Shown here one piece after another: positions 45,601 through 54,521 of a stretch of DNA of 64,000 nt. The stretch is taken from NCBI RefSeq assembly GCF_025791835.1, contig NZ_JAOXLP010000002.1, positions 62,001 to 126,000 on the forward strand, given 5' to 3'. Source of the stretch: Roseomonas xinghualingensis. GTDB lineage: Bacteria; Pseudomonadota; Alphaproteobacteria; Acetobacterales; Acetobacteraceae. The first letter of the stretch is position 1; every line of letters begins with the position of its first letter. The notes under the pieces are model-generated. The model was not told the DNA's origin and did not search any database. It saw only the letters and a program-made list of their open reading frames with translations. Position numbers and translations under genes: made by a program.

Positions 45601-46614
45601 ATGACCCATCGAATCGCGGTTTCCGGTGCTGCCGGCCAGCTCGGGCGCGAGATCATCAAGACGCTGGCGGAGCGGGAATTCCCGGCCGCCTCTGTGACTG
45701 CCCTGGCCTCTGGCCGCGCAGTGGGGGGCGCGCTCTCCTATGGGGAGCAGGATCTTCGGGTGGAGGCGGTGGAACGGCATGACTGGGCCGCGACCGATCT
45801 CGTCTTCCTTGCCCCTGGCACGCCGGCCCCGGCCACCCTGGCCCGCAAGGCGGCTGCTGCCGGTTGCGTGGTGGTAGATGTGACGGGGGCAGGGGACCCC
45901 GACGCGCCGCCTGTGGTGCCGGAGGTGAACTCGGGGGTGCTGGGCGCAAATCCGCGAATCGTGGCCTCCCCGGTGGCGGGCGCGATCCTGCTGGCGATGG
46001 CATTGCATCCCCTCCAGGCGCTGGGCGGGCTGCTGCGGGTGGTGGTGACCTCCCTGCAGCCGGTGTCCGGCGCCGGGCGGGATGCCATGGACGAGCTGTT
46101 CAGCCAGACTCGGGGCATTTTCGTGAATGACACGCCCGTGCCCGAGCAGTTCACCAAGCCCATCGCCTTCAACCTGATCCCTCATATCGGTGATTTCGGC
46201 GGCGCCGGAGCGACCGAGGAAGAGGAGGCGATCGCCGAGGAGACGGCCCAGATCCTGGGCAATGTGGCCGTGGCCACGACCTGCGTGCGCGTGCCGGTTT
46301 TCATCGGCCAGTCCCTCTCGGTGCACGCGGTTTTCGATCGTCCGCTGGACGAGGCGGAGGCGCGGGAGGCGATCCGGGACGCGCCGGGGCTGACGCTCCT
46401 CGATCGGCGGGACGATGGTGGCTACATCACGCCGCTCGAGACGGTGGGGGAGGACCCGGTGTTCGTGTCCCGCCTGCGGGTCGATCCCAGCGTCCCGAAT
46501 GGGATCGCCCTCTGGTGCGCGGGGGACAATCTGCGCAAGGGCGGGGCCCTGAATGCCGTGCAGATCGCCGAGGAGATGGTCCGGCGCGGTATGCTGCGTG
46601 GCCAGGCGGCATAA
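45601..46614 (+). CDS. aspartate-semialdehyde dehydrogenase homologue lacking catalytic residues
   Basis: A 337-residue protein that follows alphaproteobacterial Asd almost end to end (AVSGAAGQLGREIIKTLAER, SGAGRDAMDELFSQTRG, FTKPIAFNLIPHIGDF, CVRVPVFIG, NLRKGGALNAVQIAEEM). Yet the active site is gone. Where Asd has ANPNCST this protein has ASPVAGA, so the nucleophilic Cys is Ala126. The catalytic His of GHSE is Gln237 (GQSL), and the DNSSAWR-type substrate loop is DVTGAGD. It should not make aspartate semialdehyde. The E. coli Usg-1 protein is a known inactive-looking relative. The start at 45601 fits homologues. It precedes sdhCDAB by 169 bases. Confidence 0.85.
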   Translation: MTHRIAVSGAAGQLGREIIKTLAEREFPAASVTALASGRAVGGALSYGEQDLRVEAVERHDWAATDLVFLAPGTPAPATLARKAAAAGCVVVDVTGAGDPDAPPVVPEVNSGVLGANPRIVASPVAGAILLAMALHPLQALGGLLRVVVTSLQPVSGAGRDAMDELFSQTRGIFVNDTPVPEQFTKPIAFNLIPHIGDFGGAGATEEEEAIAEETAQILGNVAVATTCVRVPVFIGQSLSVHAVFDRPLDEAEAREAIRDAPGLTLLDRRDDGGYITPLETVGEDPVFVSRLRVDPSVPNGIALWCAGDNLRKGGALNAVQIAEEMVRRGMLRGQAA

Positions 46615-46636
46615 AGAAAAGAAGGGTGCGGTAACA

Positions 46637-46661
46637 AGGGCCTGTGGTAAATGCAGGCCCT
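46637..46661. other. hairpin between the Asd-like gene and sdhC
   Basis: An 8-bp perfect stem (AGGGCCTG with CAGGCCCT) around a 9-base loop, 22 bases after the Asd-like stop. No T-run follows on either strand. It could be a weak terminator or a structured 5' leader of the sdh messenger. Confidence 0.4.
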
Positions 46662-46783
46662 CTACTTGCGATTGGTTCTCAAATCCTTGATTTCGTGCAA
46701 TTGACGCTATGCGGTACGGCGCCATAAAAGCGCGCAGCCGTTCGCGGACCTGTCACGCGCCCGGCGAGATTACAGGACGCCGC

Positions 46784-47233
46784 ATGGCCAATTCCCACGA
46801 CGCGCGCGAGGCCACGATGATCGGGCGCCGCACAGACGGCACCATCATCCGCCGGCCGCTCTCTCCGCATCTGCAGGTCTATGACATGATGCAGATGACG
46901 AGCGCGCTTTCCATCATGCATCGCATCACCGGCACCGCCTGGTCGCTGGGGCTGATCTTCCTGGTCTGGTGGCTGGCCGCTGCGGCGGCGGGTCCCGATG
47001 CCTATGCCAGCGTGCAGTGGTTCATGGGCAGCTTCATCGGCGTGATCATGCTGTTCGGCATCACGGCGGTGGCCTGGTACCACACCCTCGCCGGCCTCCG
47101 GCACCTGATGTGGGATGCCGGCTATGGCTACGACATCCCCACCACCTATCGCACGGGCTGGATGGTGATCATCGGCACGGGCGTGATGACCGTCCTGACC
47201 TGGATCGTCGCCATCATCGCCTGGGCTTCGTGA
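46784..47233 (+). CDS. sdhC: succinate dehydrogenase cytochrome b556 subunit
   Basis: A 149-residue membrane anchor with three predicted helices. RPLSPHLQVYDM before helix 1, SIMHRITGTAWSLG (quinone-site Ser/Arg region) and the heme-ligand histidine in WYHTLAGLRHLMWDAG match SdhC. The start at 46784 is taken because the longer frame from 46709 has no similarity; ATG at 46817 is a further possibility. First gene of sdhCDAB, with 10 bases to sdhD. Confidence 0.92.
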   Translation: MANSHDAREATMIGRRTDGTIIRRPLSPHLQVYDMMQMTSALSIMHRITGTAWSLGLIFLVWWLAAAAAGPDAYASVQWFMGSFIGVIMLFGITAVAWYHTLAGLRHLMWDAGYGYDIPTTYRTGWMVIIGTGVMTVLTWIVAIIAWAS

Positions 47234-47243
47234 GGACGCGCGC

Positions 47244-47633
47244 ATGAGCGAGCATCAAACCCACTTCCAGAGCCCGCTGGGCCGCGTCCGCGGCCATGGC
47301 TCGGCCAAGTCCGGCACGCATCACTGGTGGATGCAGCGCGTCACCTCTCTGGCGATGCTGCCGCTGATGATCTGGTTCGCCTTCTCCATCGCCTCCAAGG
47401 CTGGTGCGCCGTGGGAAGTGGTGGCCGAGTGGATCGGCCGGCCGTTCAACGCCGTTCTGCTGGTTGCGATGATCGCCCTCGGTTTCTACCATACGGCCTC
47501 CGGCCTTCAGGTGGTGGTCGAGGACTACATCCGGCCCGAGCGCTCGGTGATGCTGGCCAACCTGGCCATCAGGAGCGTCTGCGTGCTGCTGGGCCTGCTG
47601 GCGGCGCTGTCCGTCCTGCGGCTGGCCATCTGA
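47244..47633 (+). CDS. sdhD: succinate dehydrogenase hydrophobic membrane anchor
   Basis: A 129-residue protein with three predicted helices. SPLGRVRGHGSAKSGTHHWWMQRVTS leads into helix 1 (the last part is the SdhD hallmark), and ALGFYHTASGLQVVVEDYIRP carries the conserved histidine and acidic residues of the heme and quinone region. GAGGA precedes the ATG. With SdhC it binds heme b and ubiquinone. A 157-base spacer follows before sdhA with no gene in it. Confidence 0.92.
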   Translation: MSEHQTHFQSPLGRVRGHGSAKSGTHHWWMQRVTSLAMLPLMIWFAFSIASKAGAPWEVVAEWIGRPFNAVLLVAMIALGFYHTASGLQVVVEDYIRPERSVMLANLAIRSVCVLLGLLAALSVLRLAI

Positions 47634-47790
47634 TGCGCCCCGCGTGGCACCCGGCCCCTTTCAAAGGCGCTTCCTGCCGCGCAGAGGCTTCCCATATCCA
47701 GGCCGGGCGCCCGCGCGCCCGGTTTCCGCGCCTTGAAGGGTGCGGCGAGACACGCGCCGCCTGCGGCGCCAAGACTGACGAGAGCCCGCG

Positions 47791-49617
47791 ATGAACGCCA
47801 TCAGCCAGCCGCCGCGCCCCGGGATCAACGGCGGCGCCTATCGTATCGTGGACCACACCTATGACGTGGTGGTGGTGGGGGCTGGCGGTGCCGGCCTTCG
47901 CGCCACCTTCGGCATGGGCGCGGCCGGCCTCAAGACCGCCTGCATCACCAAGGTCTTCCCCACCCGCTCGCACACCGTGGCGGCGCAGGGCGGCGTTGGC
48001 GCCGCGCTGGGCAACATGGGCGAGGACGACTGGCGCTGGCACATGTACGACACCGTGAAGGGGTCGGACTGGCTGGGTGACCAGGACGCCATCGAATACA
48101 TGTGCCGCGAGGCCGTGCCGGCGATCATCGAGCTGGAGCATTTCGGCGTGCCCTTCTCCCGCACGGAGGACGGCAAGATCTATCAGCGCCCCTTCGGCGG
48201 CCACATGCAGCATTACGGCAAGACGCCGGCCATGCGCGCCTGCGCCGCGGCCGACCGCACGGGCCATGCGATCCTGCACACGCTCTACCAGCAGTCGCTG
48301 AAGCATAACTGTGAGTTCTTCGTCGAATACATCGCCCTCGACCTCATCATGGACGAGGAAGGCGCCTGCCGCGGCGTGATGGCGTGGAACCTCGAGGACG
48401 GCACGATCCACCGCTTCCGCGCCCAAACGACGGTGATGGCGACCGGCGGCTATGGCCGCGCCTACTTCTCCTGCACCTCCGCCCATACCTGCACGGGCGA
48501 TGGCGGCGGCATGGTGCTGCGCGCCGGCCTGCCGCTGCAGGATAACGAGTTCGTGCAGTTCCACCCGACCGGCATCTACGGCTCCGGCTGCCTCGTCACC
48601 GAGGGCGCGCGCGGCGAGGGCGGCTACCTGACGAACTCCGAGGGCGAGCGCTTCATGGAGCGCTACGCGCCGACGGCGAAGGACCTGGCATCGCGCGACG
48701 TCGTCTCCCGCGCCATGTCGATGGAGATCCGTGAGGGCCGCGGCGTTGGCCCGCACAAGGATCACATCCACCTGCATCTGGAGCATCTGGGCGCGGATCT
48801 GCTGCATGAGCGGCTGCCCGGCATTTCCGAGACGGCGAAGATCTTCGCCGGCGTGGACGTGACCAAGGAGCCGATCCCGATGCTCCCGACCGTCCACTAC
48901 AACATGGGCGGCATCCCCACGAACATCCATTGCGAGGTGCTGCGCCCGACCGCGACCGACCAGGACGCGACGGTCCCCGGCCTGATGGCGGTGGGCGAGG
49001 CGGCCTGTGTCTCTGTGCACGGCGCCAACCGCCTCGGCACTAACTCACTGCTCGACCTCGTGGTCTTCGGCCGCGCCGCCGCGCTGCGTGCCAAGGATAC
49101 CATCAAGCCCGGCGCTACCCAGGCGCCGCTGCCGGAGGGCGCGGGCGAGAACGCCCTGGCCCGCCTCGACAGGGTTCGCTACGCGAAGGGCGGCACGCCG
49201 GTGGCCGAGCTGCGTCTGAGCATGCAGCGCACCATGCAGGCCCATGCCGCCGTGTTCCGTACCTCCGAGTTGCTGAAGGAAGGCTGCGAGAAGATGGCGG
49301 TGGTCGCGGGTGGCTACGAGGACATCCGCATCGCCGATCGCAGCATGATCTGGAACAGCGACCTGGTGGAGGCGCTGGAGCTGGATAATCTGATCGGCAA
49401 CGCGCTGACCACGGTTGTGGGCGCCGAGGCCCGGCACGAATCCCGTGGCGCGCATGCCCATGAGGACTACCCCGAGCGTGACGACCAGAACTGGATGAAG
49501 CACACGCTGGCCTGGGTGGACGACAAGTACCAGGTGAAGCTCGACTATCGCGACGTGAAGATGCGGACCCTCACCAATGAGGTTCAGGTCTTCCCGCCCA
49601 AGGCACGCGTTTACTAG
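47791..49617 (+). CDS. sdhA: succinate dehydrogenase flavoprotein subunit
   Basis: A 608-residue flavoprotein that oxidises succinate to fumarate. FAD-binding motif [14 protein letters not shown] is followed by the covalent-flavin histidine in [19 protein letters not shown]. Substrate-site segments are [24 protein letters not shown], and [19 protein letters not shown]. The C-terminus ([14 protein letters not shown]) is complete. It follows sdhD and precedes sdhB by 14 bases, forming the standard complex II operon. Confidence 0.97.
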   Translation: MNAISQPPRPGINGGAYRIVDHTYDVVVVGAGGAGLRATFGMGAAGLKTACITKVFPTRSHTVAAQGGVGAALGNMGEDDWRWHMYDTVKGSDWLGDQDAIEYMCREAVPAIIELEHFGVPFSRTEDGKIYQRPFGGHMQHYGKTPAMRACAAADRTGHAILHTLYQQSLKHNCEFFVEYIALDLIMDEEGACRGVMAWNLEDGTIHRFRAQTTVMATGGYGRAYFSCTSAHTCTGDGGGMVLRAGLPLQDNEFVQFHPTGIYGSGCLVTEGARGEGGYLTNSEGERFMERYAPTAKDLASRDVVSRAMSMEIREGRGVGPHKDHIHLHLEHLGADLLHERLPGISETAKIFAGVDVTKEPIPMLPTVHYNMGGIPTNIHCEVLRPTATDQDATVPGLMAVGEAACVSVHGANRLGTNSLLDLVVFGRAAALRAKDTIKPGATQAPLPEGAGENALARLDRVRYAKGGTPVAELRLSMQRTMQAHAAVFRTSELLKEGCEKMAVVAGGYEDIRIADRSMIWNSDLVEALELDNLIGNALTTVVGAEARHESRGAHAHEDYPERDDQNWMKHTLAWVDDKYQVKLDYRDVKMRTLTNEVQVFPPKARVY

Positions 49618-49631
49618 GAAGCCCGGAACCC

Positions 49632-50414
49632 ATGGCGACCTTCACTCTCCCGAAGAACAGCACCGTCCAGCCGGGCCAGACCTACAAGGCCGAGGCCGGG
49701 GCGACGAATGTTCGTTCCTTCAAGATCTACCGCTGGGATCCGGACACGGGTGAGAACCCGCGGATGGACACCTACGAGATCGATCTCGACAAGTGCGGCC
49801 CGATGGTCCTGGACGCGCTCATCAAGATCAAGAACGAGGTGGACACGACCCTCACCTTCCGGCGCTCCTGCCGCGAGGGCATCTGCGGCTCCTGCTCGAT
49901 GAACATCGACGGGCTGAACACGCTGGCCTGCCTGAAGCCCATCGAGGACGTGCAGGGCGAGGTGCGGATCAATCCGCTGCCGCATATGCCGGTGGTGAAG
50001 GATCTGGTGCCGGATCTGTCCCAGATCTACGCGCAGCTCCGCTCCATCGAGCCCTGGCTGAAGGCCGACAGCCCGGCCCCGCCGGATGAGGAGCGCCGCC
50101 AGTCCAAGGAGGAGCGTGCCAAGCTCGATGGTCTGTGGGAGTGCATCCTGTGCTTCTGCTGCTCCACGGCCTGCCCCTCCTACTGGTGGAACGGCGACCG
50201 CTATCTCGGCCCGGCCGTGCTGCTGCAGGCCTATCGCTGGATCGCCGACAGCCGCGACGAGCGTCAGGGCGAGCGCCTGGACCAGCTCCAGGATCCGTTC
50301 CGCCTCTATCGCTGCCATACGATCATGAACTGCTCGCGCACCTGCCCGAAGGGGCTGAATCCCGCCCAGGCCATCGGCGAGATCAAGGTGCTGCTGGCCG
50401 AGCGCGAGAGCTGA
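49632..50414 (+). CDS. sdhB: succinate dehydrogenase iron-sulfur subunit
   Basis: A 260-residue protein with three iron-sulfur clusters. The 2Fe-2S cysteines are in [15 protein letters not shown] and NTLACLKP; the C-terminal domain has [17 protein letters not shown] and [17 protein letters not shown] for the 4Fe-4S and 3Fe-4S clusters. It passes electrons from FAD to quinone. Last gene of the operon; a flavoprotein gene follows after 16 bases. Confidence 0.97.
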   Translation: MATFTLPKNSTVQPGQTYKAEAGATNVRSFKIYRWDPDTGENPRMDTYEIDLDKCGPMVLDALIKIKNEVDTTLTFRRSCREGICGSCSMNIDGLNTLACLKPIEDVQGEVRINPLPHMPVVKDLVPDLSQIYAQLRSIEPWLKADSPAPPDEERRQSKEERAKLDGLWECILCFCCSTACPSYWWNGDRYLGPAVLLQAYRWIADSRDERQGERLDQLQDPFRLYRCHTIMNCSRTCPKGLNPAQAIGEIKVLLAERES

Positions 50415-50430
50415 TCAGCCCTCGGTCGCC

Positions 50431-51609
50431 ATGAAGGCCGCGATTATCGGTGCCGGCCCTGCGGGGCTGGCCGCGGCCGAACTTCTTTCGGAAGCGGGCG
50501 TTGCGGTCACTGTTCTCGACCGCATGCCCAGCCCCGCGCGCAAGCTGCTGATGGCAGGGCGCGGCGGGCTGAATCTGACGCATACCGAGCCTCTCGAAAC
50601 CTTCCTTTCCCGCTATGGCGCGGCGCGATCGCGTCTCGAGCCTGCGGTGCGCGCCTTTCCGCCGCAGGCCATTCGTGAATGGTGCGAGGGGCTGGACCAG
50701 CCGACCTTCGCGGGCACCAGCGGGCGGGTCTTCCCCCGGGCGATGAAGGCTGCCCCCTTGCTGCGCGCCTGGTTGGCGCGGTTGGCGGGGCGGGGTGTCA
50801 CGCTGCTGACACGCCATGGCTGGACCGGCTGGGATGCCGATGGCGCCCTGTGTTTCGACCGCCCTGGCGATGCGCCCCTGCATTTGAAACCCGATGCCAC
50901 GCTGCTTGCGATGGGCGGTGCCTCCTGGCCACGCCTCGGCTCCGATGGCGGCTGGGCGCCTGTCCTGGCGGCGCGCGGCGTGGCGGTGGCGCCTTTCGCT
51001 CCGGCCAATTGTGGTCTCCTGATCGACTGGTCGCCCTATTTGCGGGAGCGCTTCGCCGGCACGCCGCTGAAGCGCATCGCCCTGTCCTTCGGCGGCCGCA
51101 CGGTGCGCGGGGAGGCGGTGGTCACCACGCGGGGGCTGGAAGGCGGCGCCGTTTATGCCCTCTCCGCCGCAATCCGGGATGCCGTGGCGGCACAAGGGGA
51201 GGCGGTCGTCACCCTCGACCTGCGGCCGGACATGGCGGCGGAGGAGGTCGCCCGCCGGATGACGGCACCCCGGCGCGGGCAGTCGCTTTCCAACCATCTG
51301 CGGCGGCAACTGACCTTGCCGGCAGTCGCCATCGCGCTGCTGCGGGAGGGCACCGCACCGCCCGAAACCGCTATTAAGACGCTGGCCCTGCGCGTCACCG
51401 GTACTGCGGGGCTGGAGCGGGCCATTTCCTCCGCCGGCGGACTGTGCTGGGAGGAGCTGGACGAGAACTACGCCCTGCGCCGCATCCCTGGCGTCTTCGC
51501 CGCCGGGGAGATGCTGGACTGGGAGGCACCCACAGGCGGCCATTTGCTGACCGCCTGCTTCGCCACGGGCCGCGCGGCCGCGCAAGGCATGCTCCGCCTC
51601 CGGGGTTGA
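50431..51609 (+). CDS. HI0933/TIGR03862-type FAD-dependent protein
   Basis: A 392-residue flavoprotein. N-terminal FAD motif AAIIGAGPAGLAAAELLSEAG, then KLLMAGRGGLNLTHTEP, FAGTSGRVFPRAMKAAPLLRAWL, and a C-terminal FAAGEMLDWEAPTGGHLLTACFATGR are the marks of the HI0933-like/TIGR03862 family. Members look like NAD(P)/FAD oxidoreductases but no reaction has been assigned. The 16-base gap after sdhB suggests read-through transcription, though a role with complex II is not known. Confidence 0.85.
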   Translation: MKAAIIGAGPAGLAAAELLSEAGVAVTVLDRMPSPARKLLMAGRGGLNLTHTEPLETFLSRYGAARSRLEPAVRAFPPQAIREWCEGLDQPTFAGTSGRVFPRAMKAAPLLRAWLARLAGRGVTLLTRHGWTGWDADGALCFDRPGDAPLHLKPDATLLAMGGASWPRLGSDGGWAPVLAARGVAVAPFAPANCGLLIDWSPYLRERFAGTPLKRIALSFGGRTVRGEAVVTTRGLEGGAVYALSAAIRDAVAAQGEAVVTLDLRPDMAAEEVARRMTAPRRGQSLSNHLRRQLTLPAVAIALLREGTAPPETAIKTLALRVTGTAGLERAISSAGGLCWEELDENYALRRIPGVFAAGEMLDWEAPTGGHLLTACFATGRAAAQGMLRLRG

Positions 51610-51697
51610 GGCGCGCGGAAATCTCGCGTTGCGCCGCAGCGGATCGGCGGCCCGCCCGTTGTGCGGGCGACGCAACCTGATCCGTTCTGAAGGCGCC

Positions 51698-52552
51698 ATG
51701 AAAATCCAGCTCGGCTGCGACCTGGGCTATCAGGTCAACGGCCCCACGACCGTCATCCTGAACATCCAGCCCGCCAGCACGCCGCGGCAGCGGATCCTGC
51801 GCGAGAGCCTGACCGTCACGCCAGAGGGCACGCGCACCGAGAGTTGGACGGTGCCGGAAACCGGCAATCGCTATCTCCGCATCCATGCCGAGCCGGGTGC
51901 GGAACTGTTGATCCACCATGAGGCGGAGGTGGAGCTGGACCCGCATGTGGTGGACCCCGCCGAGGTGACGGAAGTCCCGCCCAGCGAATTGCCGCCCGAG
52001 GCGCTGCCGCATCTCTGGCCCTCGCGCTACTGCGAATCCGATCGCCTTCAGCGCCTGGCCCGGCGCGAGTTCTGCGATGCCCCGCCCGGGCATGCCCGCG
52101 TGACCGCCATCTGCAACTGGGTGAACGAGCGCGTCACCTATCTGCGCGGTGCCTCCGGCCCCACCACCACGGCAACCGAAACCCTCCTCTCCGGTGCCGG
52201 TGTCTGCCGCGACTTCGCGCATCTGTCGGTGGCCTTGTGCCGCGCCCTGGGAATCCCGGCACGCTTTGTCTCGGCCCACGCGCCTGGCCTAGTCCCGCCG
52301 GATTTCCACGCGGTGTTCGAAGCCTTCCTCGGCGGCAAATGGTGGCTCTTCGACGCCACGCGCCAGGCGCCGCTGGATGCCCTGGTGCGGATTGGCCAGG
52401 GGCGCGACGCCGCCGAAGCGGCCTTCGCGGAGATCCACGGCAATGCGATGCCGAGCCGGATGGAGGTGTGGGCGAAGGTGAAGGATGGCCTGGATGTGCA
52501 GAAGGATGTGCGGACCACCCAGGCGGTGGCGGATGTGGCGGAGGCGCCGTAG
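51698..52552 (+). CDS. transglutaminase-like (papain-fold) protein
   Basis: A 284-residue protein. An N-terminal beta domain (residues 1-130) of the kind seen in bacterial transglutaminase-like proteins is followed by the catalytic core with Cys in SGAGVCRDFAHLS, His in PPDFHAVFEAF and Asp in WWLFDATRQAP, so the full triad is present. No signal peptide. Likely a cysteine protease or amidase of the cytoplasm; the substrate is unknown. The start at 51698 is chosen because the fold begins there. Confidence 0.85.
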   Translation: MKIQLGCDLGYQVNGPTTVILNIQPASTPRQRILRESLTVTPEGTRTESWTVPETGNRYLRIHAEPGAELLIHHEAEVELDPHVVDPAEVTEVPPSELPPEALPHLWPSRYCESDRLQRLARREFCDAPPGHARVTAICNWVNERVTYLRGASGPTTTATETLLSGAGVCRDFAHLSVALCRALGIPARFVSAHAPGLVPPDFHAVFEAFLGGKWWLFDATRQAPLDALVRIGQGRDAAEAAFAEIHGNAMPSRMEVWAKVKDGLDVQKDVRTTQAVADVAEAP

Positions 52553-52583
52553 CCGCCCTGGAGACTCTGCTCTGAGCGGGCCG

Positions 52584-53060
52584 TCAGATCGCGAAATTCA
52601 ACGGTTCGGATGAAGGCCGCTGCAGGCCCGCCTCCTGGGCCCGCCGCAGCAGATCCTCCAGGGTCAGGTTTTCCAGCTTCTCGCGGAGCGTTTCATCCAG
52701 CTCGGCCCAGAAGGGGGCGATCACCGAACCATGCAGGGCACCGGAGAGATCGCTGCCAGCCTCCGTACCCTCCGCGACCGCGACCACGGCTTCCGAAAGG
52801 CGGATGTCGCGCGGGCGGCGGCCGAGGCGATAGCCGCCACGCGGGCCGCGTACCCCTTCCAGCAACCCGGCGCGGGAAAGGGCCTGGAACACCGGTTCGA
52901 TGCCACGGCGTGCGGCGCCAAGGCGCTCCGCGACATCCGCGCCTCCGGCCACGGCACCATTCGTGCCCCGGCCGGCGTGGAAGGCCACGTCCAGCAACAC
53001 GGAGATGGCGGTAAGGGCGCGGTCCTGGCGGAGGAGGCGGAGGGAGTGTGGCATGTCCAT
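52584..53060 (-). CDS. Rrf2-family transcriptional regulator
   Basis: A 158-residue winged-helix regulator. RLLRQDRALTAISVLLDVAFHAG and the helix-turn-helix region ADVAERLGAARRGIEPVFQALSRAGLLEGVRGPRGGYRLGR follow the Rrf2 pattern. It has no cysteine cluster, so it cannot bind an iron-sulfur cluster as IscR or NsrR do. The regulated genes are unknown; cysteine synthase at 54.5 kb is a plausible target, since Rrf2 proteins of the CymR type control it, but that is inference. ATG at 53054 is an alternative start. Confidence 0.85.
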   Translation of the reverse strand: MDMPHSLRLLRQDRALTAISVLLDVAFHAGRGTNGAVAGGADVAERLGAARRGIEPVFQALSRAGLLEGVRGPRGGYRLGRRPRDIRLSEAVVAVAEGTEAGSDLSGALHGSVIAPFWAELDETLREKLENLTLEDLLRRAQEAGLQRPSSEPLNFAI

Positions 53061-53266
53061 TATTTACGTCTGACCCGCGTGAATAACCAGGGCGGGGTGC
53101 GTGTTTTTGCTGCTCCGGCACCTCCCTGATGAAGGAACAGGCTGGCCGCTCATCCAGCCGGTGGCGCCGCTTGTGGGTGCTTTGCGCGACAGTTCCGTGA
53201 CACTATCGCAATGCTCTTGCGGAGCCTCCGGCGCGGGGGCAGCACGGGGACGGAAAGGATACCCGC

Positions 53267-53884
53267 ATGTCCCACACCATCGGCAGCATCGCGCAGCTGG
53301 AAGCCCTCTACGGGGAGCCGCACGACACTTCCACGCTCAAGGAGGTGCCGTTCGTCACGCCGGAATACCGGGCGATGATCGAGGCATCCCCCTTCCTCGC
53401 CCTGGCGACGGGTGGGCCGGAGGGGCTGGACTGCTCCCCGCGCGGTGACCGGCCGGGCGAGCTGGTGCGCGTGGCCGATGAACGCACCCTGCTGATGCCG
53501 GACCGGCGCGGGAACAACCGCGTGGATTCCCTGCGCAACATCATCCGCGATCCGCGGGTGGCGCTGATGTTCCTTATCCCCGGCCATGGCAACGCATTGC
53601 GGGTGAACGGGCGTGCGCGTCTCTCGGTGGAACCGTCTTTGCTGGATAGCTTCATGGTGGAGGGAAAGGCTCCGCGCAGCGTCATCGTGATCGCGGTGGA
53701 GAGTGTTTACTTCCAGTGCGCCCGGGCGGTGATCCGCGCACGGCTATGGGATGCCGAGGCGTGGGTGACGCGGGGAAGCCTGCCGACGCCGGGGCGTATC
53801 CTGGCCTCGTTGAGCGCAGGGAAGGTGGGTGGGGAACCCTATGACTTCGGCTGGGCGGCGCGGGCGAAGGAGACGATGTGGTAG
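53267..53884 (+). CDS. pyridoxamine 5'-phosphate oxidase-like flavin/heme-binding fold protein
   Basis: A 205-residue split-barrel protein. FLALATGGPEGLDCSPRGDRPG near residue 45, LLMPDRRGNNRVDSLRNII and LMFLIPGHGNALRVNGRARL are typical of the MSMEG_1061-like branch of the PPOX family. AAGGA lies 9 bases before the ATG. Members bind FMN or a related cofactor; no substrate can be assigned. It is divergent from the Rrf2 gene. Confidence 0.8.
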   Translation: MSHTIGSIAQLEALYGEPHDTSTLKEVPFVTPEYRAMIEASPFLALATGGPEGLDCSPRGDRPGELVRVADERTLLMPDRRGNNRVDSLRNIIRDPRVALMFLIPGHGNALRVNGRARLSVEPSLLDSFMVEGKAPRSVIVIAVESVYFQCARAVIRARLWDAEAWVTRGSLPTPGRILASLSAGKVGGEPYDFGWAARAKETMW

Positions 53885-53916
53885 CGCCCCGCTTCGGCCG
53901 CTCCGCCCTGGCGGGA

Positions 53917-54114
53917 TCAGGCCGCCTTCCGTGAGCCGCGTCCCCGCATCAGCACGATGCGGGCGACACGCATGGCCTCGGCTGGGTTCGGGAAGGCAGC
54001 GCCTTCCAGGTCCTCCAGCACGGGATCGGTGGCGAGGAAGAGCCAGTCGGCCTCACGCGCGACGGCGACGCCGACGAAGCGTCCCTCCACGCTGATCGGG
54101 CGGGAAGCGTGCAT
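53917..54114 (-). CDS. small protein of unknown function
   Basis: A 65-residue frame starting at ATG 54114, two bases after the stop of another tiny gene on the same strand. It reads as a plausible small folded protein (ISVEGRFVGVAVAREADWLF then PNPAEAMRVARIVLMRG) with a basic tail. No family recognised. The tandem layout with the next entry is the main support. Confidence 0.5.
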   Translation of the reverse strand: MHASRPISVEGRFVGVAVAREADWLFLATDPVLEDLEGAAFPNPAEAMRVARIVLMRGRGSRKAA

Positions 54115-54116
54115 CG

Positions 54117-54257
54117 TCACAGCCCACCCAGGGCGCGCAGCAGGGCGCGTTCGATGTCGGACTGGCGCGGCGGCGTGGCCGGGCGTGGGAAAAGGCGGGC
54201 GAAGAGGTGCCGCAGGCTGGCGATGGGGCGGCGCTGGGTGAAGCTGCGAAGCATCAT
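54117..54257 (-). CDS. tiny basic protein of unknown function
   Basis: A 46-residue frame with two consecutive ATG codons (54257 and 54254) and AGGAG 7-8 bases upstream, a good initiation signal. The product is basic in its first half (RSFTQRRPIASLRHLFARLF) and ends DIERALLRALGGL. No homologue known to me. It overlaps no other real gene and is followed after 2 bases by another small ORF. Confidence 0.5.
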   Translation of the reverse strand: MMLRSFTQRRPIASLRHLFARLFPRPATPPRQSDIERALLRALGGL

Positions 54258-54521
54258 GGTCCGTCTCCTGACCCATGCGGGCCTGGATGGAGGAAGAAGA
54301 AGGGGGGCGGCGCGGCGGTCAGGGCCGGCAACACGCGGTGGGCTGCATCCTTGGCATCCCCCTGTGGGGCATCCCTGTGGCGGAGGCTCATGATTCAACG
54401 CGGATCGGTCGTGCGTCAACGAAATGAAACGATCGAATTTCGGGCTATAAAGGGGATGATCCTGTCGTCTGGCGTGGATCGGTGGTGGACGCGGCCCCGG
54501 CATCCCATGATAACCCCAGCC

